From positions 1 through 32,846 of the forward strand of contig JAFGSB010000138.1 of the NCBI GenBank assembly GCA_016934825.1: a stretch of 32,846 nucleotides of DNA, written 5' to 3'. The DNA comes from Candidatus Zhuqueibacterota bacterium. Lineage in GTDB: Bacteria > Zhuqueibacterota > Zhuqueibacteria > Residuimicrobiales > Krinioviventaceae. Below are positions 17,301 to 24,844 of this stretch, piece after piece. Made by a program: the position numbers and the translations under genes. The first letter of the stretch is position 1. Every line of letters begins with the position of its first letter. The notes below the pieces were generated by a model, which was given only the letters and a program-made list of their open reading frames with translations, was not told the origin of the DNA and ran no database searches.

Positions 17301-18300
17301 TGATCCGCTTGCCGACGGCTTGTATTTCTGGCGTGTCCGATGCCGGGACAGAGCAGGGATCCTGAGTGATTGGTCCGTGGTTTGGAGTTTTATTATTGAT
17401 ACAGCGGGGCCGGAGGCGCCCACTTTGTTTTCTCCATCGGACAGCGCCATCATTAACGACAATACCCCGGCGTTCGACTGGTCCGATGTCGATGATGCAT
17501 ACTATTATGATCTCTTAGTCGATGATTCAATCGATTTTTCCAGCCCTGAAATAAATCTGACGATTCCGACCGAATCCGGGTATACCGCGACGGAATCCCT
17601 GGCATACGGACAATATTTCTGGAAGGTACGCGGTGTGAATAATCAAAATAACCGGGGAGCCTGGTCCGAAACATGGTCATTTAGTATAGATACTCTCATA
17701 ACCGGAACCGTTACGGATATTGACGGCAATGTGTACAAAACCGTAAAAATCGGCAACCAGTGGTGGATGGCGGAAAATTTAAAAGTAACCAAATACAGCA
17801 GTGGCGATGCTATACCCAATATTACAAGTAATTCAGAGTGGACAAATCTTACCACTGGTGCATATTGTTATATTGATAACAGCGATAGCAATGCCGCAGT
17901 ATTTGGTGCGCTTTACAATTGGTACGCGGTAGACGACAGCCGAAATATCGCTCCTGATGGCTGGCACGTGCCCACGGATAATGATTGGCAAATCCTTGTT
18001 GACTTTTTGGGCGGCGATGCTATAGCCGGAGGGAAACTGAAAGAGGCCGGTACCGCACATTGGCTCAGCCCCAATACAGGGGCCACTAATGAAAGCGGTT
18101 TCACTGCGCGGGCGGGCGGGTTACGCAGCAGCTTCGACGGTGGTTTTGTCTATAAAGGAACTTTCGCCAACTTTTGGTCTTCTACAAGAGAAAATAGCGA
18201 TTATGTCTGGTGCCGCCAGTTGAAATATGAATTCGAAGAAATCTGGGATGGAGTCGCCCATTATGAGGCCGGCTTCTCGATTCGCCTTGTCAAGGATTAG
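14344..18300 (+). CDS. Secreted multi-domain protein: internal T9SS sorting domain, three FISUMP modules, five Ig/FN3-like repeats
   Basis: 1318 residues from ATG 14344, chosen over GTG 14281 because AGGAGGA lies just upstream and the ATG opens a signal peptide (about 1-25). Order: carboxypeptidase-regulatory-like domain (about 26-80); a complete type A sorting domain at 87-176 (YQNYPNPFNPTT...GVSAGVYIYSL...KKMLLID); FISUMP module 1 (242-436); Ig/FN3-like repeats 1-3 (437-726, each with FDW.DVSDA, a DFSSP-type strand and W..R.D..G..S.W..VW.F); FISUMP 2 (727-925); repeats 4-5 (926-1121); FISUMP 3 (1122-1318). FISUMP modules share IKIGDQWWMAENLKVT, GRLYNWYAV, PAGWHVPT and GSKLKE. FISUMP 1 has lost the FVYKG...FWSST block of the others. 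The family is surface-exposed and of unknown function. The sorting domain is not C-terminal, which is unusual. Confidence 0.88.
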   Translation: MTMRKCFTVTLFCLFLFNSCLFSQIVLKGIVSSAGMNPEPVQNALVELIDQADTNRVFSSTTDEQGNYSIQITQTGIGDAPVQKPGVFNLYQNYPNPFNPTTVISYELPHAADVRIEIYNVLGQKIKTLFDGYQSKLVGRQIWDGTNDHGQGVSAGVYIYSLSVEGTRINKKMLLIDGHTSNSNTAFAQTKSNVVFNGNVLNKPLSNNFLLRVSGKDIENWEQKDLEITSNMGIDITVYRTVTDKDGNIYRTIKIGDQWWMAENLKVTHYRNGDTIPNVTDSAGWAHLTTGAYCEYDNNIKNVPTYGRLYNWFALNDSADITPAGWHIPTNNDWQTLVDYLGGNAVTGSKLKEAGTAHWKSPNTDATNESGFTALPGGSRSDTGNFYNLTVFTLFGSISQIDSNEVWTLLIHSGVSDVSNLGFNKKFGFSVRCIKGQALPQLIYPPDSVIINDNKPVFDWNNVSDASVYELLVDNSSDFSSPEIVKDNLTDSGYTTADPLADGLYYWRVRCRDNENNQSNWSDVWSFTIDTQGPDMPVLLSPPDSATINNNTPEFDWADVSDASVYELVVDNSIDFSSPVIFLDTLCISHFTPTDSLPDDLYYWKVRSKDNQGNYGAWSSVWHFTIDTQGPDAPILLSPLNNAVIYDNTPEFDWTDVSDAVSYTIIINILSDFSAPPTIATNVSYSRLNTAPITLAEGLYFWRVRCQDAQGNLGAWSEVWSFTIQPGIVKDIDGNVYQTIKIGDQLWMAENLMVTHYQNGDPIPNVTDATEWTNLTAGAYCEYSNNVENVTTYGRLYNWYAVDDNRKLAPAGWHVPTDNEWQILVHYLGGIAVAGGKLKEKGLVHWKFPNAGATNESGFTGLPGGSRNGGNGDFVYKGEVASFWSSTEFHTPGFAIGWALSILNPQITTFNVNTRQGASIRCIKGPEPTALLSPAHQETLIDNTPVFDWTEVDSATTYELVVDNSNDFSSPEIVRDNLTESGYIAVDPLADGLYFWRVRCRDRAGILSDWSVVWSFIIDTAGPEAPTLFSPSDSAIINDNTPAFDWSDVDDAYYYDLLVDDSIDFSSPEINLTIPTESGYTATESLAYGQYFWKVRGVNNQNNRGAWSETWSFSIDTLITGTVTDIDGNVYKTVKIGNQWWMAENLKVTKYSSGDAIPNITSNSEWTNLTTGAYCYIDNSDSNAAVFGALYNWYAVDDSRNIAPDGWHVPTDNDWQILVDFLGGDAIAGGKLKEAGTAHWLSPNTGATNESGFTARAGGLRSSFDGGFVYKGTFANFWSSTRENSDYVWCRQLKYEFEEIWDGVAHYEAGFSIRLVKD

Positions 18301-18376
18301 GTATGCCCAGCGAAGCACTTCAGATTGTCGAGAAGCACGATTTAAATAAGGTTGTACCCATCAGAACGATATATTT

Positions 18377-18414
18377 ACACCTCGCAGGCTTTCATAACCT
18401 GCGAGGTGTGTTTT
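18377..18414 (+). terminator. Intrinsic terminator after the FISUMP gene
   Basis: A perfect 12-base stem ACACCTCGCAGG / CCTGCGAGGTGT around a 9-base loop, followed by GTTTT. It lies 77 bases after the stop at 18300. This is the strongest hairpin in the window. Confidence 0.85.
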
Positions 18415-18471
18415 AGCGAATTTGTTTTATAAGAAATTGCCCTCATTGAAGTGATAGATATCTGTTAAGTT

Positions 18472-18803
18472 AAGGGATTGTAATGTGTTGTTGCATGGAA
18501 AACAATAAGGAAGTAATGAAGTAACATCGGATGAACGCAGTAGAACGCGGATAATTGTACGAGCCCCGGAGTGCACCGGCTTTATGCAATGTACATTCTT
18601 ACACTGCCGTCCATAAAGGGACGGCAATCCGGATCAACACCCGGGGCGTGGATTCAAACATCACGATTTGAATTTTACGAAGCCGTTCATCAAGTAGAAC
18701 TGTCTGGCCCGGCGAGACGGAGAAAAAAATATGTGTACCCGTGCTCATCAGGAAAAGTGGGTGATTTTAAGTTTATATATTAAGGGGTTGCAATCCCTTG
18801 TTG
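18472..18803. repeat. Repeat-bounded noncoding segment containing repeat C, copy 2
   Basis: Bounded by two similar direct sequences: TTAAGGGATTGTAATGTGTT (18472) and TTAAGGGGTTGCAATCCCTT (18780), both followed by GTTG. Inside are a hairpin TGCCGTCC/GGACGGCA (about 18605-18626) and repeat C copy 2 (18621-18720), similar to 13881-13975. The 966 bases from 18301 to 19266 hold a terminator and repeats but no credible gene; open frames here are short and run through the repeats. Confidence 0.5.
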
Positions 18804-18886
18804 TGTGAATATCAATAATATTCAAACAAATAAAATTAGGCGCTAAGGAGTGAACCTCTGCGCGAATAAAATAAGGTATCTGCGTG

Positions 18887-18946
18887 TATCCGCGTTTATC
18901 GAGCGAAGCGGGCGGTTGATTTATTAACCGCGCATAAACGCGGATA
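18887..18946. repeat. Nested inverted repeat
   Basis: The outer arms TATCCGCGTTTA (18887-18898) and TAAACGCGGATA (18935-18946) are a perfect 12-base pair. Inside them GCGGTT (18912-18917) pairs with AACCGC (18926-18931). The arms resemble repeat B in opposite orientations, so the structure may be two B-type repeats facing each other. There is no T-tract, so it is not a typical terminator. Confidence 0.7.
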
Positions 18947-18966
18947 AGTGGAAAAAAATGTTTCAT

Positions 18967-19055
18967 GCAGGGAGAAATTTTTCTGTTTTGCATAAACCGT
19001 TGCCTTATCAATGTCAAAGATTTCTCATCGCTTCGCTCTTCGAAATGACAGATTG
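18967..19055. repeat. Dispersed repeat A, copy 2
   Basis: GCAGGGAGAAATTTTT at the left and GAAATGACAGATTGG at the right, same orientation as 13798-13880. The bases just before (AAAAATGTTTCATGCAG) also match those before repeat B copy 1 (AAAATGTTTCACGCAG). Confidence 0.65.
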
Positions 19056-19104
19056 GTGGCGACGGACCGTACAATGCCGATGATTTCGGATAAGGAAATT
19101 ATCT

Positions 19105-19137
19105 CACGCAGATAGCACGGATAACGCAAATAAAACA
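19105..19137. repeat. Dispersed repeat B, copy 2
   Basis: CACGCAGATAGCACGGAT then AACGCAAATAAAAC, in direct orientation to 13738-13773. It lies in the gap between the convergent FISUMP and argA genes. A weak hairpin CATTTC/GAAATG (about 19185-19205) further right is the only candidate seen for ending the minus-strand operon. Confidence 0.6.
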
Positions 19138-19266
19138 AAAACACAATTCAAGTTCCGCAAGGGTTCCTGCCCTGGCAGATGAAACATTTCCTTTTAAGAA
19201 ATGCTTTTAGCGCTGATGCAGGGGCCTCCGCGCAACTAAAAGACGACACCCCGGAGCGTGGGCTCA

Positions 19267-19734
19267 TTATTCGTTTTTCGTCTCATTTAGATGACGAATC
19301 AGGGCGATTTCGTCGCAATCGGGGAATTTGGGGCAATTGATACAGTCTTTCCAGACTTTGTGGGGAAGGTCTTTTTTATCGATCAGGGAAAATCCAAGCT
19401 TTTCAAAAAATCCCGGTTGATATGTCAGGGTAAATACTTTTGGTAATTCCAGTTCCTGCGCTTCCAGAATCAATGCTTCCACGATGCGTCGTCCAAGTCC
19501 TTTTCCCTGCAATTCCGGAACAATTGCCAGCGATCTGATTTCCGCCAGGTCATTCCAGATAATGGACAACGCGCCCACACCGGCAACTTTATTGTCCCGT
19601 TCGATAACGATAAAATTCCGCAGTGAGTTGTAAATTGAGATTTGCGATACGCTAAGCATTTGATTTTTTTGCGCGTAATAATTGATCAACTGCACAATAG
19701 CGGGAACGTCTTTGATATTAGCTCTTCTCAGCAT
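19267..19734 (-). CDS. argA: GNAT-family amino-acid N-acetyltransferase (short ArgA-type N-acetylglutamate synthase)
   Basis: 155 residues, a single GNAT domain without the kinase-like domain of classical ArgA, as in the short NAGS type. The acetyl-CoA loop is visible as VPELQGKGLGRRIVEAL, and the C-terminal HKVWKDCINCPKFPDCDE with three Cys is typical of such proteins in arginine clusters. It would acetylate glutamate with acetyl-CoA, the first step of arginine synthesis. It is the last gene of the minus-strand operon; its ATG lies inside the end of argD (17-base overlap). With argJ also present, the first step may be supplied twice. Confidence 0.82.
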   Translation of the reverse strand: MLRRANIKDVPAIVQLINYYAQKNQMLSVSQISIYNSLRNFIVIERDNKVAGVGALSIIWNDLAEIRSLAIVPELQGKGLGRRIVEALILEAQELELPKVFTLTYQPGFFEKLGFSLIDKKDLPHKVWKDCINCPKFPDCDEIALIRHLNETKNE

Positions 19735-20923
19735 CTTTCTTTCCCACTTTATTTAATACGTTGGTGAATTTTTTTACGGCTTCATCGATATGCTTTTTTT
19801 CAACAATCAGCGGCGGTAAAAACCGTACCGCGTTGCCGCCCGTTTTGCAGATCAAGAGTCCGTCTGCGATACATTTATTAATAACCGTTTGCGGATCCAC
19901 ACTTAATTCAATACCAATCATCAAGCCCTTGCCGCGAACCGAGACAATGTCGGGAATCTTTCCCTGCAATTCATTCAACTGTGCGAAAATATAGTCGCTT
20001 TTTTCTTTGACGGAATCCAGAAATGATTGCCGGCTGATCCTCTTTAAAATATCATGGGCGACAAAAGTCACCAGCGGTCCGCCTCCGAATGTGGTCCCGT
20101 GATCGCCTGGTTTAATGTGAGAGGCGATATTATCGTTCATCAAAACGGCCCCCAGAGGTAATCCCCCGGCGATAGGTTTGGCGACAGTCATCATGTCCGG
20201 TAATATACCATATTGTTCATAAGCGCAGAAGGTACCGGTCCTGCCAAAGCCGCATTGGATTTCATCCAATATAAGCAGACAGTTGTTTTCTTCGCATAAT
20301 TCTCTCAAACCCTGTAAAAACTCCTGAGTTGCCGGGTAGACGCCGCCTTCACCCTGGACAGGTTCTACCAGAACGGCAACGGTTTTGTCTGAGATCCGTT
20401 TTTTTACGGACTCCAGGTCATTGAAATCGGCAAATTCAAATCCCGTCAGCATTGGGCCAAAGTTTTCCCAAAATTTGGGCTGTCCGGTGGCGGCCAGGGC
20501 GCCATAGGTGCGCCCGTGAAATGATCTGTTAAGGGTGATGATCTGAAAATCTTCTTTACTACGTGTTGCCGACGCCCATTTGCGGGCGAATTTGATCGCC
20601 GCCTCGATGGCTTCGGTGCCGCTGTTGCAGAAGAACACTTTATCCGCAAAGGTCTTTTTTACCAGCAATTCCGCTAACTGTACCTGCGGTTCCGTATAAT
20701 ACAGATTGGAGCAGTGCCAGAGCCGTTGGGATTGTTCCAGCAGCGCCTTTTGCGTCTGTTTGTCGTTATAACCAAACGCGTTCACGGCAATCCCGGAGAC
20801 GAAATCCAGGTATTTTTTCCCGTCAGTGTCATACAGGTAAACGCCGTTGCCGTGAGAGATGACAAAACCGGGCCGGGAATATGTTCCCAGCATAACTTTT
20901 TTTTCAGTCGTTATAATATCCAA
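19718..20923 (-). CDS. argD: Acetylornithine aminotransferase ArgD
   Basis: 401 residues, class III PLP aminotransferase converting N-acetylglutamate semialdehyde to N-acetylornithine with glutamate; homologues can also act on succinyldiaminopimelate. Visible: CNSGTEAIEAAIK (99-111), SFHGRTYGALAATG (134-147), LDEIQCGFGRTG (219-230), PLP lysine K249 in VAKPIAGGLPLG, and HGTTFGGGP. The start is TTG 20923 (MDIITTEKK), 14 bases after the argB stop; a weak AGGA lies upstream, and M11 is an alternative. It sits between argB and argA in one operon. Confidence 0.94.
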   Translation of the reverse strand: MDIITTEKKVMLGTYSRPGFVISHGNGVYLYDTDGKKYLDFVSGIAVNAFGYNDKQTQKALLEQSQRLWHCSNLYYTEPQVQLAELLVKKTFADKVFFCNSGTEAIEAAIKFARKWASATRSKEDFQIITLNRSFHGRTYGALAATGQPKFWENFGPMLTGFEFADFNDLESVKKRISDKTVAVLVEPVQGEGGVYPATQEFLQGLRELCEENNCLLILDEIQCGFGRTGTFCAYEQYGILPDMMTVAKPIAGGLPLGAVLMNDNIASHIKPGDHGTTFGGGPLVTFVAHDILKRISRQSFLDSVKEKSDYIFAQLNELQGKIPDIVSVRGKGLMIGIELSVDPQTVINKCIADGLLICKTGGNAVRFLPPLIVEKKHIDEAVKKFTNVLNKVGKKDAEKS

Positions 20924-20937
20924 TGTCTTTATTTTTC

Positions 20938-21717
20938 CTATATATGTATGGTGGTTCCGGATGGTGAATTCTGACTAAAAATATTTTGCAGTGTTTCGAC
21001 ACCCTGCCAGCAGGTTATATGCACCCGTTTGACATGTCCTTTCAAGGCATCGAATGCCGATTCCATTTTAGCGACCATACCGTCTTTAATTATGCCCTGA
21101 GAAATAAGCTGCCGCGCCTCATGAATTGTCAATGATGTCAGCAAATTTTCTCCCGATTTTACGCCGGTCACATCCGTAAAAAAGACGAGATCGGTACAGC
21201 CCGCGCCCACGGCAAGCGCCGAAGCCGCGCTGTCCGCGTTAACGTTATAACTGTTGCCCTGTTCATCTGCGGAAATCGGCGACACAACCGGGACGTTTCC
21301 CGCTCTCAGGGATTTTTCAATGATATCCGGATTCACTTTTTTGATTTGACCGACGAATCCGTAATCATGCCCCTGTCTTTGGATCGGCTCGGCAACCAAC
21401 AGGTGTTCCGTTTTGCCCGACATTCTGGTACAGGGCACGTGATTTATTTCCAGACAGGAAGCGATCCGGCCATTAACTGTTTCCGACAGTACCTGCTCAA
21501 CAATTTCGATGTCCTGTTTTTCGGTGACGCGGATGCCGTCAATGAACCGGGTCGGACGGTTGGCGGCTTTAAGAGCTTCCGATATTTCCGCGCCGCCGCC
21601 GTGCACGATGATAAAGTCGACGTCGGGTATTTTATTTATAGAACCCGCCAGTTCATCATAGCTTCGTGTGTCGTCAAATGCCCGGCCGCCGATTTTGAGC
21701 AATATTTTCGTTTTCAT
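20938..21717 (-). CDS. argB: Acetylglutamate kinase ArgB (short form)
   Basis: 259 residues, phosphorylates N-acetylglutamate with ATP. Visible: KIGG near the N-terminus (8-11), VHGGGAEIS (38-46), FIDGIRVT, NVNADSAASALA and IIKDGMVAKMESA. The protein starts directly at the first strand and ends GTTIHI, like the E. coli dimeric enzyme. It lacks the extra N-terminal helix of arginine-inhibited hexameric kinases, so direct arginine inhibition is unlikely (inference). Its ATG overlaps the argC stop in a 4-base ATGA, indicating coupling. Confidence 0.95.
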   Translation of the reverse strand: MKTKILLKIGGRAFDDTRSYDELAGSINKIPDVDFIIVHGGGAEISEALKAANRPTRFIDGIRVTEKQDIEIVEQVLSETVNGRIASCLEINHVPCTRMSGKTEHLLVAEPIQRQGHDYGFVGQIKKVNPDIIEKSLRAGNVPVVSPISADEQGNSYNVNADSAASALAVGAGCTDLVFFTDVTGVKSGENLLTSLTIHEARQLISQGIIKDGMVAKMESAFDALKGHVKRVHITCWQGVETLQNIFSQNSPSGTTIHI

Positions 21718-22736
21718 GTCAGCAGGCCTTTGGTTTCCGGGAATCCGAGCATTAAATTCATATTTTGTATGGCCTGGGTGCTGGCCCCTTTACCCAGATT
21801 GTCAATTGCCGAGAACAGAATCACTGTGTTACTGTCCGGCACAGTTTCCGCGCCGATAAAGCAATAATTCGTATTGGCGGCCATTTTGATTGACGGATAA
21901 CCTTCCTCGACCACATGCACGAACGGTTCGTCGCGGTAGGCGGATTCCATGATATCCAGTATATGCTGTTTTGTTTTTTGTTGTTTTGTTTTTACATAGA
22001 TCGTCGAAAACAGTCCGCGCGTAACCGGCAGCAAATGCGGTGTGAATGAAATCCTTGTTTCCCGTCCGGCGCATTTTGTCAGTTCCTGCTCCATCTCGCC
22101 GACGTGCCGGTGCGTACGGCCGGCTTTATACGGGGACAGGTTTTCGTTTACGTTGACATAATGGGTTGTTGAAGTTGCCGCTTTACCGGCACCGGACACG
22201 CCCGATTTGGAATCTGCGATAATCATGTCGTCGGATAACAGGTGCTTTTTGAGCAGCGGCAGTACTGCCAGCAGCACACCGGTCGGATAACAGCCGGGAT
22301 TACCGACAATATTTGACTTTTTAATGTCCTCCCGGTACCATTCCGGTAAACCATATACGGCTTTGTCCAGCAGTTCCGGAGTCGCGTGGTCCATGTTGTA
22401 CCATTTTTTATAGATTTCCGGGTCTTTAAAACGAAAGTCCGCGCCCAGATCGATGACCTTGACATTTTTTGATAAAAATATTTCGGCCAAATTGGCGGAT
22501 TCTCCCGCGGGCAGACAGAGAAATACGAGGTCCACAGACAGTTCCGATGCCTGCTGCGCTGAAATAAAAAATTTATTTTTATAGGCGGGCAGATGCGGAT
22601 ATATCGTAGCCAGCGGCCGGTCCTTGTCTTTTTCAGAGGTTACAAAATCAACCTCAACAGAGTCATGCTGGACCAGCACTTTTAACAATTCTTCGCCGGT
22701 ATAGCCCGTTGCGCCAATAATACCAATTTTTTTCAT
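21714..22736 (-). CDS. argC: N-acetyl-gamma-glutamyl-phosphate reductase ArgC
   Basis: 340 residues, reduces N-acetylglutamyl phosphate to the semialdehyde with NADPH. The Rossmann loop GATGYTGEE (8-16), LCLPAGES, VIDLGADFR, catalytic C149 in VGNPGCYPTG, and the C-terminal FTPHLLPVTRG and DNLGKGASTQAIQNMNLM are all present. Length and motifs are those of the common type 1 enzyme. It lies 10 bases after proC and overlaps argB by 4. Confidence 0.96.
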   Translation of the reverse strand: MKKIGIIGATGYTGEELLKVLVQHDSVEVDFVTSEKDKDRPLATIYPHLPAYKNKFFISAQQASELSVDLVFLCLPAGESANLAEIFLSKNVKVIDLGADFRFKDPEIYKKWYNMDHATPELLDKAVYGLPEWYREDIKKSNIVGNPGCYPTGVLLAVLPLLKKHLLSDDMIIADSKSGVSGAGKAATSTTHYVNVNENLSPYKAGRTHRHVGEMEQELTKCAGRETRISFTPHLLPVTRGLFSTIYVKTKQQKTKQHILDIMESAYRDEPFVHVVEEGYPSIKMAANTNYCFIGAETVPDSNTVILFSAIDNLGKGASTQAIQNMNLMLGFPETKGLLT

Positions 22737-22746
22737 ATTGAAAAAG

Positions 22747-23595
22747 TTATTTAATGTTTATGTTGTTTTTTTGTTCCAGATAATGAGATAATTCTCTGGA
22801 TTTAATTGTCGCTATCTCGACGGCACGAATGAGCATGGGCCGAAGACCGCTCTCTTCCAGTTCCTTGATAGCCTGTATTGTGGTGCCGCCGGGTGTGGTG
22901 ACCTGATCCTTCAATACCGCGGGATGAATGCCGGTTTCCTTGACAAGTTTGGCGGAACCGAGCACGGTTTGAGAGGCCAGCCGGGTAGCCACATCCCGCG
23001 GCAGTCCCATCATCACCCCGCCGTCGGTGAGCGCTTCAATGACCATATAAATATACGCGGGACCACTGCCGCTGAGTCCGGTTACGATGTCCATTTGCGC
23101 CTCGCTGACAATTTCAACTTCTCCGACGGAACCCAAAATTTTCAAGGCGATTTTTTTATGGTCATTGTCATTAGCGAATTCGCCAAGGCACAGACCTGCC
23201 GCCCCTTCGTCGACCACAGCGGGTATGTTGGGCATAGCCCTGACGACCGGATTTTTTTTGTTGATAAATTTTTCAATTGTTCCTGTGGTAATACCGGCCA
23301 GAATGGAAATGATGAGTTGCTCACCGCGAATCGATTCTTTAATATCGGTGAGTAAATCGTTTATGGCCTGGGGTTTTACACATAACACGATCACATCCGC
23401 AAATTTAACCGCTTTGTTATTGTCGGTTGTGGTGTCCACTTGCCATTTTTCAGAAATTTGTTTCAAACGTGCGGGTAAAACATCGGTGGCGATAATATTT
23501 TCGGGATTGGTCAGTTTTGCCTTGAGAAGGCCGCCCAGCAGCGCTTCTCCCATATTGCCGACGCCGATAAATGCTATTTTTCTGCTGAATAACAT
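22747..23595 (-). CDS. proC: Pyrroline-5-carboxylate reductase ProC
   Basis: 282 residues, reduces pyrroline-5-carboxylate to proline with NAD(P)H. The N-terminal loop GVGNMGEALLGG (11-22), LCVKPQ, SILAGI, VRAMPNIPA and the dimerisation block TGLSGSGPAYIYMVIEA...KDQVTTPGGTTI are present. A ribosome binding site AGGAGA precedes the ATG. It is embedded between argJ (8 bases upstream) and argC (10 bases downstream). No proA or proB is in the window; position suggests that pyrroline-5-carboxylate could come from ornithine (inference). Confidence 0.95.
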   Translation of the reverse strand: MLFSRKIAFIGVGNMGEALLGGLLKAKLTNPENIIATDVLPARLKQISEKWQVDTTTDNNKAVKFADVIVLCVKPQAINDLLTDIKESIRGEQLIISILAGITTGTIEKFINKKNPVVRAMPNIPAVVDEGAAGLCLGEFANDNDHKKIALKILGSVGEVEIVSEAQMDIVTGLSGSGPAYIYMVIEALTDGGVMMGLPRDVATRLASQTVLGSAKLVKETGIHPAVLKDQVTTPGGTTIQAIKELEESGLRPMLIRAVEIATIKSRELSHYLEQKNNINIK

Positions 23596-23603
23596 GCTTT
23601 CTC

Positions 23604-24818
23604 CTATGTATGATAATCCGCGTTTATCGTAATATAATCGTGGGTCAGATCACAGGTATATACCGTCGCCGAATAAGTTCCTGTCCCGAGACCCGCATAA
23701 ATATTGATTTCTTTTTTTTCCAGGGCTTTTTGCATTAATTCTTGATTGTATGATGTCGTCGCGCCCTTTTCCGCGACCGCAATATCCGCGAACCGAATAA
23801 CAAAGTTGTTCGGGTCAATTTCAGCTCCGCTGGCACCCACGGCCTGTACAATCCGGCCCCAGTTGGGATCTTTACCGTAAATTGCGGTTTTGACCAGATT
23901 GGAATTGGCGATGGCTTTAGCGGCCCGGATGGCGTCCTGTTTTGACGCGGCCTGGGCGGCCGTTACCGTTATCAGTTTGGTTGCGCCCTCGCCGTCAGAG
24001 ACAATGGCTTTAGCCATTTCGACGGATAATTTCTTCAAGGCTGTAAGAAATATTTTATAATTTTTATCCTTTATTGATATTTTTTCATTGCCGCTTAAAC
24101 CGTTCGCAAAGAGAAATATACAATCATTTGTACTCATTTCTCCATCGACGGTCAACATGTTGAATGAAATGTCAACGGCTTCTTTCAGGGCCTCCCGGAG
24201 CAACGGTTGTTCGATATTCACATTGGTTGTCATTATACAGATCATCGTTGCCATGTCAGGATTGATCATGCCGCTTCCTTTGGCAATCGCCCCGATGCTG
24301 CATTTTTTACCGTCGAGCTCGAAAGTGACAGAAAAATGTTTGGGCTTTGTGTCAGTGGTCATGATTGCCCATGCCGCATCAACGCCGCCGTTAGCCGAAA
24401 GGCCGGCGCGGGATTTTGGAATGGCTTTGCGTATCAAATCCATAGGCATCGGATGGCCTATAATACCGGTATTGGCTACCAGAACCAGTGCGGGATCGAT
24501 GTTCAATTCCCGGGCTGCAAGATCGATCATTTCCAAAGCGTCCGTAAATCCCTGTTCCCCGGTACAGGCGTTAGCATTACCGCTGTTTATCACGATAGCC
24601 TGTGCCTGTCCCTGTTTTGCCCTTTCTTTATCGATTAAAATACACGGCGCGGGAACCCTGTTTGTCGTAAACATTGCGGCAAGGTTGCAGGGCATATCAC
24701 TGGCGATTAACGCGAGATCGGGACCCGATTGTTTTATCAGGCAATGAATACCCGACGCTTTATATCCTTCCGGTGTTGTAACCGAGCCGTTTTGTATGGT
24801 TAAGTTATTTTTATTCAT
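23604..24818 (-). CDS. argJ: Glutamate N-acetyltransferase/ornithine acetyltransferase ArgJ
   Basis: 404 residues. ArgJ moves the acetyl group from N-acetylornithine to glutamate, recycling it; bifunctional forms also use acetyl-CoA. Visible: GNANACTGEQG (80-90), ANTGIIGHPMPM, AKGSGMINPDMATM with the self-cleavage/nucleophile Thr T191, TVDGEMSTND, GDGEGATKLITV-like SDGEGATKL, and YGKDPNWGRI. Self-cleavage before T191 is expected to give two chains. Mono- or bifunctional type cannot be told from sequence; the separate argA downstream would be needed with a monofunctional ArgJ. It follows cimA by 26 bases. Confidence 0.96.
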   Translation of the reverse strand: MNKNNLTIQNGSVTTPEGYKASGIHCLIKQSGPDLALIASDMPCNLAAMFTTNRVPAPCILIDKERAKQGQAQAIVINSGNANACTGEQGFTDALEMIDLAARELNIDPALVLVANTGIIGHPMPMDLIRKAIPKSRAGLSANGGVDAAWAIMTTDTKPKHFSVTFELDGKKCSIGAIAKGSGMINPDMATMICIMTTNVNIEQPLLREALKEAVDISFNMLTVDGEMSTNDCIFLFANGLSGNEKISIKDKNYKIFLTALKKLSVEMAKAIVSDGEGATKLITVTAAQAASKQDAIRAAKAIANSNLVKTAIYGKDPNWGRIVQAVGASGAEIDPNNFVIRFADIAVAEKGATTSYNQELMQKALEKKEINIYAGLGTGTYSATVYTCDLTHDYITINADYHT

Positions 24819-24844
24819 CTGCTAGTGTTATTTCGCTTCTATTG

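Noticed and set aside
18427-19074. Several open frames of 60-110 codons between the FISUMP gene and argA
   Set aside because: They run through dispersed repeats and hairpins, lack ribosome binding sites and show no protein-like composition.
13738-19137. CRISPR array
   Set aside because: Repeats are few, unevenly spaced, imperfect and without uniform spacers, and there are no cas genes.
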